DNA of 5,133 nt from an uncultured Pseudomonadota bacterium. GTDB taxonomy: Bacteria > Pseudomonadota > Gammaproteobacteria > Methylococcales > Methylomonadaceae. The position numbers were made by a program, and so were the translations under genes. The notes under the pieces were generated by a model that did not search any database, had not been told where the DNA came from, and saw only the letters and a list, made by a program, of their open reading frames with translations. This document shows positions 1 through 5,133 of this stretch, one piece after another. The stretch is from the NCBI GenBank assembly GCA_903931355.1, contig CAIZCB010000171.1, positions 1-5,133 of the forward strand, read 5' to 3'. The number at the start of each line of letters is the position of its first letter. The first letter of the stretch is position 1.

Positions 1-32
1 CGAGTGCCCGAAACGCTGACGCTTATTCGTGC
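1..32. other. Short flank downstream of the GTPase operon, no feature recognised
   Basis: These bases follow the stop codon of the second GTPase. I see no hairpin followed by a T-run that would act as an intrinsic terminator on the minus strand, and no start codon with a ribosome binding site. The stretch is too short to tell whether the operon continues beyond the window. Confidence 0.5.
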
Positions 33-1622
33 CTACGGTTTTTGGCTACCCACCAACATCCGCGAAAGATCGCTGGTTTTTTCAATGCTAACGGCGGTGA
101 CGGATTGATTAGTTTGGATTAGGTTTTGAATTTGTCTTAATAACTCATCATTGCGCTGTTGCTGTTGTTTCAAGCTTTGTTGGATGTCGTTATCAATGGT
201 CAGCAAAGCTTGTTCAAGTCCTTTTTTCAAACCATTTAAAGCGGCTTTTTGTTGTGACGGTTGTAGTTTTTTATTCAGGAAAAACGGTATCAGCCAACTT
301 AAAGCGATCAATAAACCACTGTGTATCGCAAATTCGCTACCTAAATAGGCTTTGGTTTCGACAGCGCTTTGATAATAACCAGAAAAGACTTGATAGCCGA
401 CCACCGCCATCGCGGTTAATGGCAATAGCGTTTCACAAATCGCTGTCAAGCCTAATAAAAACCGTTGCAAGCCATTACCGGGTTTGAGTAAGGCTTGTCT
501 GGCTGATAGCTCGGTGTAGTAACGGACGGTTTTTTCGGCTTGTGGTTTTAAGTTGTTTAATGCGGTTTTCAGCGGCTTGACGGCTATGTTTAATTGATTG
601 GCTTGTAAGCTTAAATTATCGAGTAAATCATCGAGCTGAGTTTGCGCCCAGGCATCCCAAAGGCTGTGTTGTTGGTTGATGGTGACGGTTTCAACTAGGC
701 TTTGCGCCATTTGTTGTAATGGCCAAGCCAAGCCTTGTTTCAGTCCTTGTTCGGTGGTTTGCCAAGCGGTTTGGTATTGCTGTTGTAATTGTGGGTAGTC
801 GCGATGTTTGAATAGATTTGCTAATTGCTGCAAAGCGGTTTGCAATTGTTGGCGACGAATTTCATGGCTGCGTTGGGCTAGTTGTTCGAGTTGATGACTG
901 CCAGCTAGTTGCTGTAACTGACTGAGTAAAGCATTAAATTCGTCCTGTTCCGGTTCGGCACAACTGGTGCGAAATAGCAGCGGATTATCAAAACCGGCTA
1001 CAGCTAATTGGCGTTTTAAGTCATCAAATTGCTGCGGCAATCCCCTATCCCATTGATTCATCACAAATAGCCAAGCGTGTTTTTCACCTTCGGCTAACAA
1101 CATTTGCCAAGCTTTATTGTCGCGATAGCGTTCGGGACTAACCACGTATAGCAAGACATCGATATGCGGCAACCAGTCTAAAACCAGCTGTTTATTGCCC
1201 TGTTCGATGCTGTCGAAATCGGGCATATCAATCCACACCAACGCGCTTTTGCTGGCATCGTTGTGTTGGCTGATTTTGATTTTGTCTAGCGGTAAACCGG
1301 CCGGCAGCTGTTTTAAGGACAACGACTGATGGTGATAAAGGGTGACTTCACGCGAAGTGGGTCTTTCGACACCGGCTTTGGCGATAGCTTGTCCAGCTAA
1401 GCGATTTAATAACGAGCTTTTACCAACGCCGGTGCCGCCCATAAAAGCAACGATTAACGGCTTAGCGCCATTGGCTAAATCGGAAACAAATAAACTGTCG
1501 GTACTTCGAGCGTCTAAAGCCAACAAATCTTGCGCTTGAGCATGGCTGATTTGGCCTTCGCTGATTGCTGCTTCGGCCCAGTGTTGCGCTTGAGCGAGCA
1601 AATTAGAGTAATCGTAAGCCAT
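33..1622 (-). CDS. Membrane-anchored dynamin-like GTPase, second of a tandem pair (529 aa)
   Basis: This is a large GTPase predicted to work at the inner membrane; its cellular role is unknown. The G domain lies at about residues 50-240. The P-loop is GGTGVGKS (62-69), the likely G2 Thr is T89 in RPTSRE, G3 is DMPDFDS (132-138), the G4 position reads NQWD (189-192), and a G5-like TSCA follows (219-222). Residues 240-380 are Gln-rich and probably helical. Two hydrophobic segments (about 388-414 and 431-449) look like transmembrane helices, and a Gln/Lys-rich coiled coil (about 455-505) ends the protein. The ATG at 1622 was chosen because AAAGAG sits 7 nt upstream and the N-terminus reads naturally from MAYDYSN. 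The frame stays open for 40 more codons upstream, but these lie inside the preceding gene. It overlaps that gene by 20 nt, implying coupled translation. Shared motifs (PDFDSI; VVS followed by [KE]/[PE] and RY/KY) show the two are paralogues. The GTPase fold is confident; the dynamin-like assignment is inferred from architecture. Confidence 0.88.
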   Translation of the reverse strand: MAYDYSNLLAQAQHWAEAAISEGQISHAQAQDLLALDARSTDSLFVSDLANGAKPLIVAFMGGTGVGKSSLLNRLAGQAIAKAGVERPTSREVTLYHHQSLSLKQLPAGLPLDKIKISQHNDASKSALVWIDMPDFDSIEQGNKQLVLDWLPHIDVLLYVVSPERYRDNKAWQMLLAEGEKHAWLFVMNQWDRGLPQQFDDLKRQLAVAGFDNPLLFRTSCAEPEQDEFNALLSQLQQLAGSHQLEQLAQRSHEIRRQQLQTALQQLANLFKHRDYPQLQQQYQTAWQTTEQGLKQGLAWPLQQMAQSLVETVTINQQHSLWDAWAQTQLDDLLDNLSLQANQLNIAVKPLKTALNNLKPQAEKTVRYYTELSARQALLKPGNGLQRFLLGLTAICETLLPLTAMAVVGYQVFSGYYQSAVETKAYLGSEFAIHSGLLIALSWLIPFFLNKKLQPSQQKAALNGLKKGLEQALLTIDNDIQQSLKQQQQRNDELLRQIQNLIQTNQSVTAVSIEKTSDLSRMLVGSQKP

Positions 1623-3345
1623 GTTTTTTCTCTTTAAGCTGATGTTCTGCGGTTTGGCATTGCTGTTGGCTGATGTTAAAGCGTTGTGGCGCTTGGCTTT
1701 GCTGCGGCAGTTGATACAAGCGGTCGCGTAAATAATCTTCAAACAAGCGGGCTTTAACGGTGTTGAGTTGATGCTGTTTCAATTCAGCTTCGACCCGCTG
1801 CATATAACTACCCATAGCGCTTTCTGCCAATAAAGAAGTAATGGTCAGCATCATTGGCGTCAGCACCAAATCATGAACGCCAATCCCGCCAGTTTGAATC
1901 GCTAACAGCATGGCGGCTAAATCGGTGGTCACTCGCGTAGCGCGTAAGCTGTTAAGGGTGGCGGGTTGTTGTTGCAGTTTGTAATACAAACGGTGGGCGG
2001 CGGCATCGACATCTTGTTGGAAGTTGTCGTGATAATGAGCGACCGCTTGTTGATAATTTTGCAGTAATAAAGGCTTTTTGGTTCTTAAACTAATCGCGGT
2101 TTCTTTCCACCAACTGGCTGGCACAGCCTCGGTTTCAGCTTTCTCTAGCAATTGGTCTGCCAACTGAATCATCAAATGTTCGCCAATTTGAAAAAGCACG
2201 GTAAGCTCTTGACTTTGATTGATTTGGTATTTGTCTTTGCCAAATGCAACCAGCTTGCGAACCGGCCAAGTCATGATGCGACGGCTTTTACTAATAATGT
2301 TAGCGAATCCAGGAATTTCTAATAATTTCAGTAAATTAAGCAGTGCGTTTTGGAAGGTTTGGTAATGATGCGGGTGATCTAAATAATCACGTTGATAGTG
2401 TTTGACCGCTTGTTTAACCGCTTGATCGACCATGGTTTGCCAAACCTGTTCAGCATGATGTTCGGCAAATACCGGTTCTAACCACAGCGGCCAATAGTGT
2501 TTTAGTAATTGTTGTTGGTTTTGCGGCTGTTTTTTAGGATCGACTTGTTTAAGCAGTTTGATTAAAGCTTGATTGGCGTTAGTCGGCCAATTCGGTGCTG
2601 CTGATTGTTTTTGAAACGCCAGCGGGACAATTTGCGGTAAAGCATCAGAGCGATGTTGTTGCCATTTTTGTTGTAGCGATTGCACCAGTAGTGCTTCGCT
2701 GTCTGGACTGAGTTTGTTTAGGCAAATCAAGGTCGGTTGTTTGAAAGGGGCGATGGTTTGCATCACTTCCCAAACCGCTTGATCGGCGTATTTTTCTTTG
2801 CTGACCACCAGAACAATGATGTCAGCCAAGGCGATGGTTCTAATGACACCTTCGCGGTAATCAGCGGCATCGATGGAATCAAAATCCGGTGTGTCCCAAA
2901 TGACGCAATCGGGAAGTAAGTTTGAGCGATTAGATACGGTATTAAGACTGTAGCAATCGTAGCGATGACGGTTTAAAACCGCTTCGGGCAAGCATTGGAA
3001 ACGGCCAAAATATTGTTGTAAACCACTGCAATCGTTGAGGCTTACGCCGTGACAAAAACCGTGCGGATGTACCGTGTAACCGGCTAAGGGACTAACCCCA
3101 GCCTGATCGGTATTGAGCAGTTGATTAACCACTGAGCTTTTACCGGCTTGGGTGGGGCCAATCACGGCAATTTGTAATGGAAATTGCGGTAAACTCTCGA
3201 TCAGCTGGCCTTTACGGATAAACGCTTCGCCGTATAGCAGTTGCTCAACCCGCTGCTGATAATCAAAAAACAGCGGATTTTTGCTATCCAGTGTCGCGAG
3301 CACTGTCTGGTAACGCTGTTTAAGAAGTTGGATAAATTCCAGCAT
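1603..3345 (-). CDS. Large dynamin-like GTPase, first of a tandem pair (580 aa)
   Basis: This is a GTPase of the P-loop NTPase superfamily, first gene of a two-gene operon; its precise role is unknown. Motifs in order are the P-loop GPTQAGKS (63-70), a probable G2 Thr (T91, in GYTVHPHG), G3 DTPDFDS (151-157) preceded by a hydrophobic strand, and G4 NKLS (210-213), where Ser replaces the usual Asp. Residues 270-470 are largely helical and rich in Gln and His. A hydrophobic, Gly-containing stretch at about 475-512 (DLAAMLLAIQTGGIG, then TPMMLTITSLL) is likely to contact or insert into membrane, and the C-terminus is charged and helical. The ATG at 3345 is preferred over an in-frame ATG at 3411. 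It has AAGG 9 nt upstream, whereas the predicted promoter would start transcription near 3403, after the earlier ATG. The last 20 nt overlap the next gene. The length and the split G domain/helical/hydrophobic plan fit bacterial dynamin-like proteins, but a YfjP-like or other GTPase family remains possible. Confidence 0.88.
   Translation of the reverse strand: MLEFIQLLKQRYQTVLATLDSKNPLFFDYQQRVEQLLYGEAFIRKGQLIESLPQFPLQIAVIGPTQAGKSSVVNQLLNTDQAGVSPLAGYTVHPHGFCHGVSLNDCSGLQQYFGRFQCLPEAVLNRHRYDCYSLNTVSNRSNLLPDCVIWDTPDFDSIDAADYREGVIRTIALADIIVLVVSKEKYADQAVWEVMQTIAPFKQPTLICLNKLSPDSEALLVQSLQQKWQQHRSDALPQIVPLAFQKQSAAPNWPTNANQALIKLLKQVDPKKQPQNQQQLLKHYWPLWLEPVFAEHHAEQVWQTMVDQAVKQAVKHYQRDYLDHPHHYQTFQNALLNLLKLLEIPGFANIISKSRRIMTWPVRKLVAFGKDKYQINQSQELTVLFQIGEHLMIQLADQLLEKAETEAVPASWWKETAISLRTKKPLLLQNYQQAVAHYHDNFQQDVDAAAHRLYYKLQQQPATLNSLRATRVTTDLAAMLLAIQTGGIGVHDLVLTPMMLTITSLLAESAMGSYMQRVEAELKQHQLNTVKARLFEDYLRDRLYQLPQQSQAPQRFNISQQQCQTAEHQLKEKKHGLRLL
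1629..1635 (-). promoter_or_regulatory. Ribosome binding site of the second GTPase, inside the first GTPase gene
   Basis: On the minus strand AAAGAGA is followed by a 6-nt A-rich spacer and then the ATG at 1622. It lies within the last codons of the upstream GTPase gene. It is a modest match to Shine-Dalgarno and fixes the start at 1622 rather than at the ATG at 1742. Confidence 0.55.
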
Positions 3346-3355
3346 AATATTTGGC

Positions 3356-3376
3356 CTTGGGTTTATAATTCCCAAG
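3356..3376 (-). promoter_or_regulatory. Leader hairpin overlapping the ribosome binding site of the first GTPase
   Basis: In the minus-strand transcript CTTGGG (3376-3371) can pair with CCCAAG (3361-3356) around a 9-nt A/T loop, giving a perfect 6-bp stem. The presumed Shine-Dalgarno AAGG (3358-3355) shares three bases with the 3' arm, so folding could partly hide it. The complementarity is seen directly. A regulatory role is inference, and the hairpin is too short and lacks the T-run needed for a terminator. Confidence 0.4.
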
Positions 3377-3396
3377 TAATTTAGTTTGTTTAATAG

Positions 3397-3430
3397 CCCG
3401 AAACTCCACATTATAAATATAATTTTCGGG
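3397..3430. repeat. Inverted repeat flanking the divergent -10 boxes (possible operator)
   Basis: The arms CCCGAAA (3397-3403) and TTTCGGG (3424-3430) are perfect 7-bp inverted copies separated by 20 bp. The 20-bp spacer contains both predicted -10 boxes. The arms fall around the expected transcription starts on each side, where a dimeric regulator could act on both promoters. It may also be coincidence; no regulator is identified. Confidence 0.4.
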
Positions 3431-3438
3431 ATTGTTTA
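3410..3438 (-). promoter_or_regulatory. Predicted sigma70-type promoter of the GTPase operon
   Basis: Reading the minus strand, a -35 hexamer TAAACA (3438-3433, four of six consensus bases) is followed by a 17-bp spacer and a perfect -10 TATAAT (3415-3410). Transcription would begin near 3403, giving a leader of roughly 58 nt before the ATG at 3345. This promoter supports the shorter start of the first GTPase. Confidence 0.6.
3418..3423 (+). promoter_or_regulatory. Predicted -10 box of the lipoprotein gene
   Basis: A perfect TATAAT lies about 40 bp before the lipoprotein start, with transcription expected near 3430. I see no convincing -35 hexamer at 16-18 bp upstream, so the promoter may be weak or may need an activator. 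It is the mirror copy of the minus-strand -10 box, two bases away. Confidence 0.45.
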
Positions 3439-3448
3439 TTTAGCCACC

Positions 3449-3454
3449 GAGGAG
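3449..3454 (+). promoter_or_regulatory. Strong ribosome binding site of the lipoprotein gene
   Basis: GAGGAG lies 8 nt before the ATG at 3463, a near-ideal Shine-Dalgarno and the strongest in the window. It fixes the lipoprotein start and suggests efficient translation. Confidence 0.8.
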
Positions 3455-3462
3455 CTTAAATC

Positions 3463-3897
3463 ATGAAGAAATCATCAGCTGCTTTAGTTTTGATAGCGTG
3501 CACATTACTGGTCGGTTGTAACAAAAGCCAACAGATCAATGGCAGCAGTATGAAAACCGTTAATCGTTCTATCAGTCAAATCAAAGAGCGTTTACCACTT
3601 GATCAACGCATCGAGTTTGAAGTGTCATTCTGGACTTTGCGTGACGACATTAAAGACAACGGCGAATTTATGGATGCCATCGATGGTAAAACCCCTGATC
3701 AATTGATTGCTGCCGGTAAAGAGTTGTTTGAAAAACGTAAAGCCAGCGGTAGCAAAGATTATGAAAAATTCGCTAATTGGGAACAAATGATTAGCCAATA
3801 CTCACAAGAGCGTATTGATCAAAACCGTAAGAAAACCCCTGATCAACGCGACAATGCTAATCCACATCGCATAGATTACAAAATGCACTCTATGTAA
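3463..3897 (+). CDS. Small DUF6694-like lipoprotein (144 aa)
   Basis: This is a predicted envelope lipoprotein of unknown function. The N-terminus has two lysines, a hydrophobic core and the lipobox LVGC, so the lipidated residue is Cys19. Asn at +2 does not signal inner-membrane retention, so outer-membrane sorting is likely. The mature part begins with NGSSMKTVNRSISQIKERLP, followed by a helical segment (LDQRIEFEVSFWTL) and DGKTPDQLIAAGKELF (74-89). That order of motifs matches my recollection of DUF6694 lipoproteins, which typically have a SS...SI..IKE.LP block and a DGKT..E/D.I.A block. This copy carries an extra hydrophilic C-terminal tail of about 50 residues containing a second KTPDQ. 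The gene is monocistronic, divergent from the GTPase operon, and overlaps the DUF2959 gene by 8 nt at its 3' end. Lipoprotein status is confident; the family name is less so. Confidence 0.88.
   Translation: MKKSSAALVLIACTLLVGCNKSQQINGSSMKTVNRSISQIKERLPLDQRIEFEVSFWTLRDDIKDNGEFMDAIDGKTPDQLIAAGKELFEKRKASGSKDYEKFANWEQMISQYSQERIDQNRKKTPDQRDNANPHRIDYKMHSM
3688..3846 (+). repeat. 15-bp direct repeat within the lipoprotein gene
   Basis: AAAACCCCTGATCAA occurs at 3688-3702 and again at 3832-3846, in the same reading frame, encoding KTPDQ at residues 76-80 and 124-128. The identity at DNA level, including wobble positions, suggests a fairly recent small duplication, or shared codon preference on a repeated peptide motif. 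Confidence 0.6.
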
Positions 3898-4561
3898 GAC
3901 GCTTTTGCCTTGCTGGGGCTGGCAGTTGTTTTTGATCGACTAAGATCGAAACAAACTGACTGGCCTCAGAAATGGTTTTCTCCATCACATCAATCAGCTT
4001 CGATATATCCACACCAATCTCGACAAACTCATGCCGTAACGCCGCAATCGCGTGGGCATTGAGATTATGCTTTAAAAATAACACTTGATCTTGAAACGCC
4101 GCCAATACCGGATGCATCCGCGTTTCCGCTATCTGCAAGGCTTTTAATAATCGACCGTACTGCTGGCGAGATTTTTTCAGCTGTTGCTGACTGCGAGCTT
4201 TTAAGGCGCGATTGCTGTACAACTCCAATTCCGCTTCCCATTCGGCAAATAAGGCTTCGCTGACATCTTCAATCGCTTTGATTCTTTGGCTGACTTGCTC
4301 GGCTTTATAGCGGCAGTGATCGTAGCGTTTTTTTAAATGCTGATAGCGTTGTTCTAAAGGCGTGTCATCCAGACGAACGATGGTTTTAAATTTTTCTAAA
4401 GCATCGACAAATTGATCACGGCTTTCTTTTAAGCTTTCACAAGCCTGATCGACCTGTACCACGACAATATCGCGTTTATGATCGCCCAATAGCGACTCGC
4501 GGCCTTGGTAATAGGCGTTACGCATTGGTTTACTTAGCAAAGATTTAATCAGATTAATCAT
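3890..4561 (-). CDS. DUF2959 family coiled-coil protein (223 aa)
   Basis: This is a protein of unknown function that I recognise as DUF2959 from several family signatures: HKRDIVVVQV (28-37), ALFAEWEAELELYSN (103-117), the SRQQYGRLLKAL helix (131-142), and RMHPVLAAFQDQVLFLKHNL followed by NAHAIAAL (148-175). Nearly the whole chain is predicted helical with heptad-like spacing. Members I recall often start with a lipoprotein or hydrophobic leader just before the AYYG-type motif. Here AYYQG (16-20) is preceded only by MINLIKSLLSKPMRN, which is short, basic and amphipathic with no lipobox, so the protein may be cytoplasmic or peripherally bound. The ATG lies inside the end of the kinase gene (8-nt overlap) with no clear Shine-Dalgarno, so translation is probably coupled. 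An internal ATG at codon 13 is an alternative start. The stop overlaps the convergent lipoprotein gene by 8 nt. Confidence 0.88.
   Translation of the reverse strand: MINLIKSLLSKPMRNAYYQGRESLLGDHKRDIVVVQVDQACESLKESRDQFVDALEKFKTIVRLDDTPLEQRYQHLKKRYDHCRYKAEQVSQRIKAIEDVSEALFAEWEAELELYSNRALKARSQQQLKKSRQQYGRLLKALQIAETRMHPVLAAFQDQVLFLKHNLNAHAIAALRHEFVEIGVDISKLIDVMEKTISEASQFVSILVDQKQLPAPARQKRLT
3923..3958. other. Imperfect hairpin near the 3' ends of the convergent genes
   Basis: CAGTTGTTTTTGATC (3923-3937) can pair with GATCGAAACAAACTG (3944-3958) around a 6-nt loop, with one T bulge, one A bulge and one G-T pair. It lies inside the DUF2959 coding region, 25 nt past the lipoprotein stop. No T-run follows on either strand, so it is not a standard intrinsic terminator. 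It could protect the 3' end of the lipoprotein mRNA. Confidence 0.3.
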
Positions 4562-5105
4562 AGGATGAGATAAAGCTGTGTTTATTAATCACCCGAATCG
4601 GGCAATTAAGTGCTGCGGCGAATTGGCAAAAAGCCGCGTCAATTATGCCGTGCTGTTGTAATTGTTCTAGGCTGAGTTTAGGGTCAATTTCAGTAGATTT
4701 AATCAAAATCAGTTGCTCGGCAATCAATCGCCCTGCCAACCAAGCCGCTAAACTGTCGGAACTAATATCCCAGCTTGCTGGTATGCCTGCTTGGTCTAAA
4801 TCACCGATAGACGGTGACCAAATACTGATCTCAGGCAAAGCCGCGTCGAGTTTATCAATCAGCGAAAACTGTGGCTTTAAGCTTTGCAATAACACCGCCA
4901 TCTGTTGCATCGCCAATATCGCCATTTGATGCGCCGCTCTATCATCAAACTGCCAATAGGCTTGCGCGGCACGCACTTGGTCGGCAAATAAACCACCACC
5001 CGGCACGATGATTTTTTGTCCTTCCAACTTTTCAACCGCTGCAAGGCAAGGCATTAAATCGTCACCTTGCAACAAGCTACCACCAAGCTTGATAACCGTA
5101 ATCAC
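4554..5105 (-). CDS. MfnE-like amino acid kinase family protein (183 aa)
   Basis: This is a small kinase of the aspartate/glutamate/uridylate kinase (amino acid kinase) fold. It starts with the phosphate-binding VIKLGGSLL (4-12) and continues with IIVPGGGLFADQVR (32-45), a helical AAHQMAILAMQQMA (57-70), and PASWDISSDSLAAWLAGRL (109-127) followed by LILIKSTEID (132-141), where K136 is a probable ATP-contact lysine. These blocks resemble archaeal MfnE, which phosphorylates the aminomethylfuran intermediate of methanofuran synthesis. Bacterial relatives sit in the tetrahydromethanopterin/methylofuran C1-transfer gene clusters of methylotrophs. The protein is somewhat shorter than the archaeal enzymes. 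The GTG start overlaps the preceding stop as GTGA and places the first strand directly at the N-terminus, as the family expects. It lacks a clear Shine-Dalgarno, so coupled translation is likely. The fold is confident; the furan-phosphate substrate is inferred. Confidence 0.85.
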   Translation of the reverse strand: MITVIKLGGSLLQGDDLMPCLAAVEKLEGQKIIVPGGGLFADQVRAAQAYWQFDDRAAHQMAILAMQQMAVLLQSLKPQFSLIDKLDAALPEISIWSPSIGDLDQAGIPASWDISSDSLAAWLAGRLIAEQLILIKSTEIDPKLSLEQLQQHGIIDAAFCQFAAALNCPIRVINKHSFISSYD

Positions 5106-5133
5106 ACGCTAAACTGCTTTAACAGTTGCAATA
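5102..5133 (-). CDS. 3' end of an upstream operon gene (last 9 codons)
   Basis: The minus strand reads LQLLKQFSV and then TGA (5104-5102), entering from beyond the window. The TGA overlaps the GTG of the kinase gene in a 4-nt GTGA junction, which is typical of tightly packed operons and is the main evidence that this is a real gene end. The product cannot be identified from nine residues. If the kinase is a cofactor-pathway enzyme, another C1-transfer cofactor gene would be expected here. Confidence 0.5.
   Translation of the reverse strand, partial: LQLLKQFSV

Noticed and set aside
3..122. Plus-strand open frame ending at a TAG at 120-122, as a possible convergent gene end
   Set aside because: It is antisense to the C-terminal coding part of the second GTPase, short, and entered from outside the window with no recognisable motif.
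1342..1539. Plus-strand open frame of 65 codons opposite the GTPase P-loop region
   Set aside because: It is the antisense of the conserved G-domain coding region and has no supporting start signals.
1623..1742. Upstream in-frame ATG extending the second GTPase by 40 residues
   Set aside because: The extension lies wholly within the first GTPase gene in another frame, reads as low-quality sequence (Cys, Asn and Lys rich), and the ATG at 1622 has a better ribosome binding site.
3364..3369. Additional TATAAT on the plus strand
   Set aside because: It has no -35 at a suitable distance (AGCATA at the expected place) and lies in the loop of the leader hairpin; the box at 3418-3423 is better placed for the lipoprotein gene.
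3346..3411. Upstream in-frame ATG extending the first GTPase by 22 residues
   Set aside because: This ATG overlaps the predicted -10 box, lacks a Shine-Dalgarno and lies before the expected transcription start.
4645..4929. Plus-strand open frame of 94 codons opposite the kinase gene
   Set aside because: It mirrors a well-supported minus-strand kinase gene, has no ribosome binding site, and its Cys/Ile/Ser-rich translation has no family features.

Overview
The window looks like chromosomal sequence from a gammaproteobacterium with moderate GC, most plausibly a methanotroph or related methylotroph of the Methylococcales type. This placement is an inference. It rests mainly on the gene at 4554-5105, a small amino-acid-kinase-fold protein resembling the MfnE-like kinases that accompany C1-transfer cofactor (methanopterin/methylofuran) genes in such bacteria. 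The DUF2959 and DUF6694-like genes are typical proteobacterial families. I see no insertion sequence, tRNA, rRNA, CRISPR array or phage gene.

Layout from right to left. Positions 5133-3890 on the minus strand hold the end of a tightly packed operon: the last codons of an unidentified gene, the MfnE-like kinase (GTG start, 4-nt overlap with the preceding stop) and a DUF2959 coiled-coil protein (8-nt overlap). This operon runs tail to tail into a plus-strand gene for a small DUF6694-like lipoprotein (3463-3897), and the two genes overlap by 8 nt. Upstream of the lipoprotein is a compact divergent promoter region (about 3346-3462). It has two back-to-back -10 boxes forming a perfect palindrome, and 7-bp inverted arms flank them. 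From it a second minus-strand operon reads leftward (3345-33): two adjacent, clearly paralogous, large membrane-associated GTPases of 580 and 529 residues that overlap by 20 nt.

The most interesting content is the GTPase pair. Each protein has an N-terminal G domain with a perfect P-loop and the same unusual PDFDS switch-II sequence. Long Gln-rich helical regions and C-terminal hydrophobic segments follow. This is the general plan of bacterial dynamin-like or membrane-remodelling GTPases, which often occur as adjacent pairs. Each member departs from the consensus G4 motif in a different way, which suggests asymmetric partners. The divergently transcribed lipoprotein shares the promoter region and may be co-regulated with the pair, but no functional link is shown by sequence alone.
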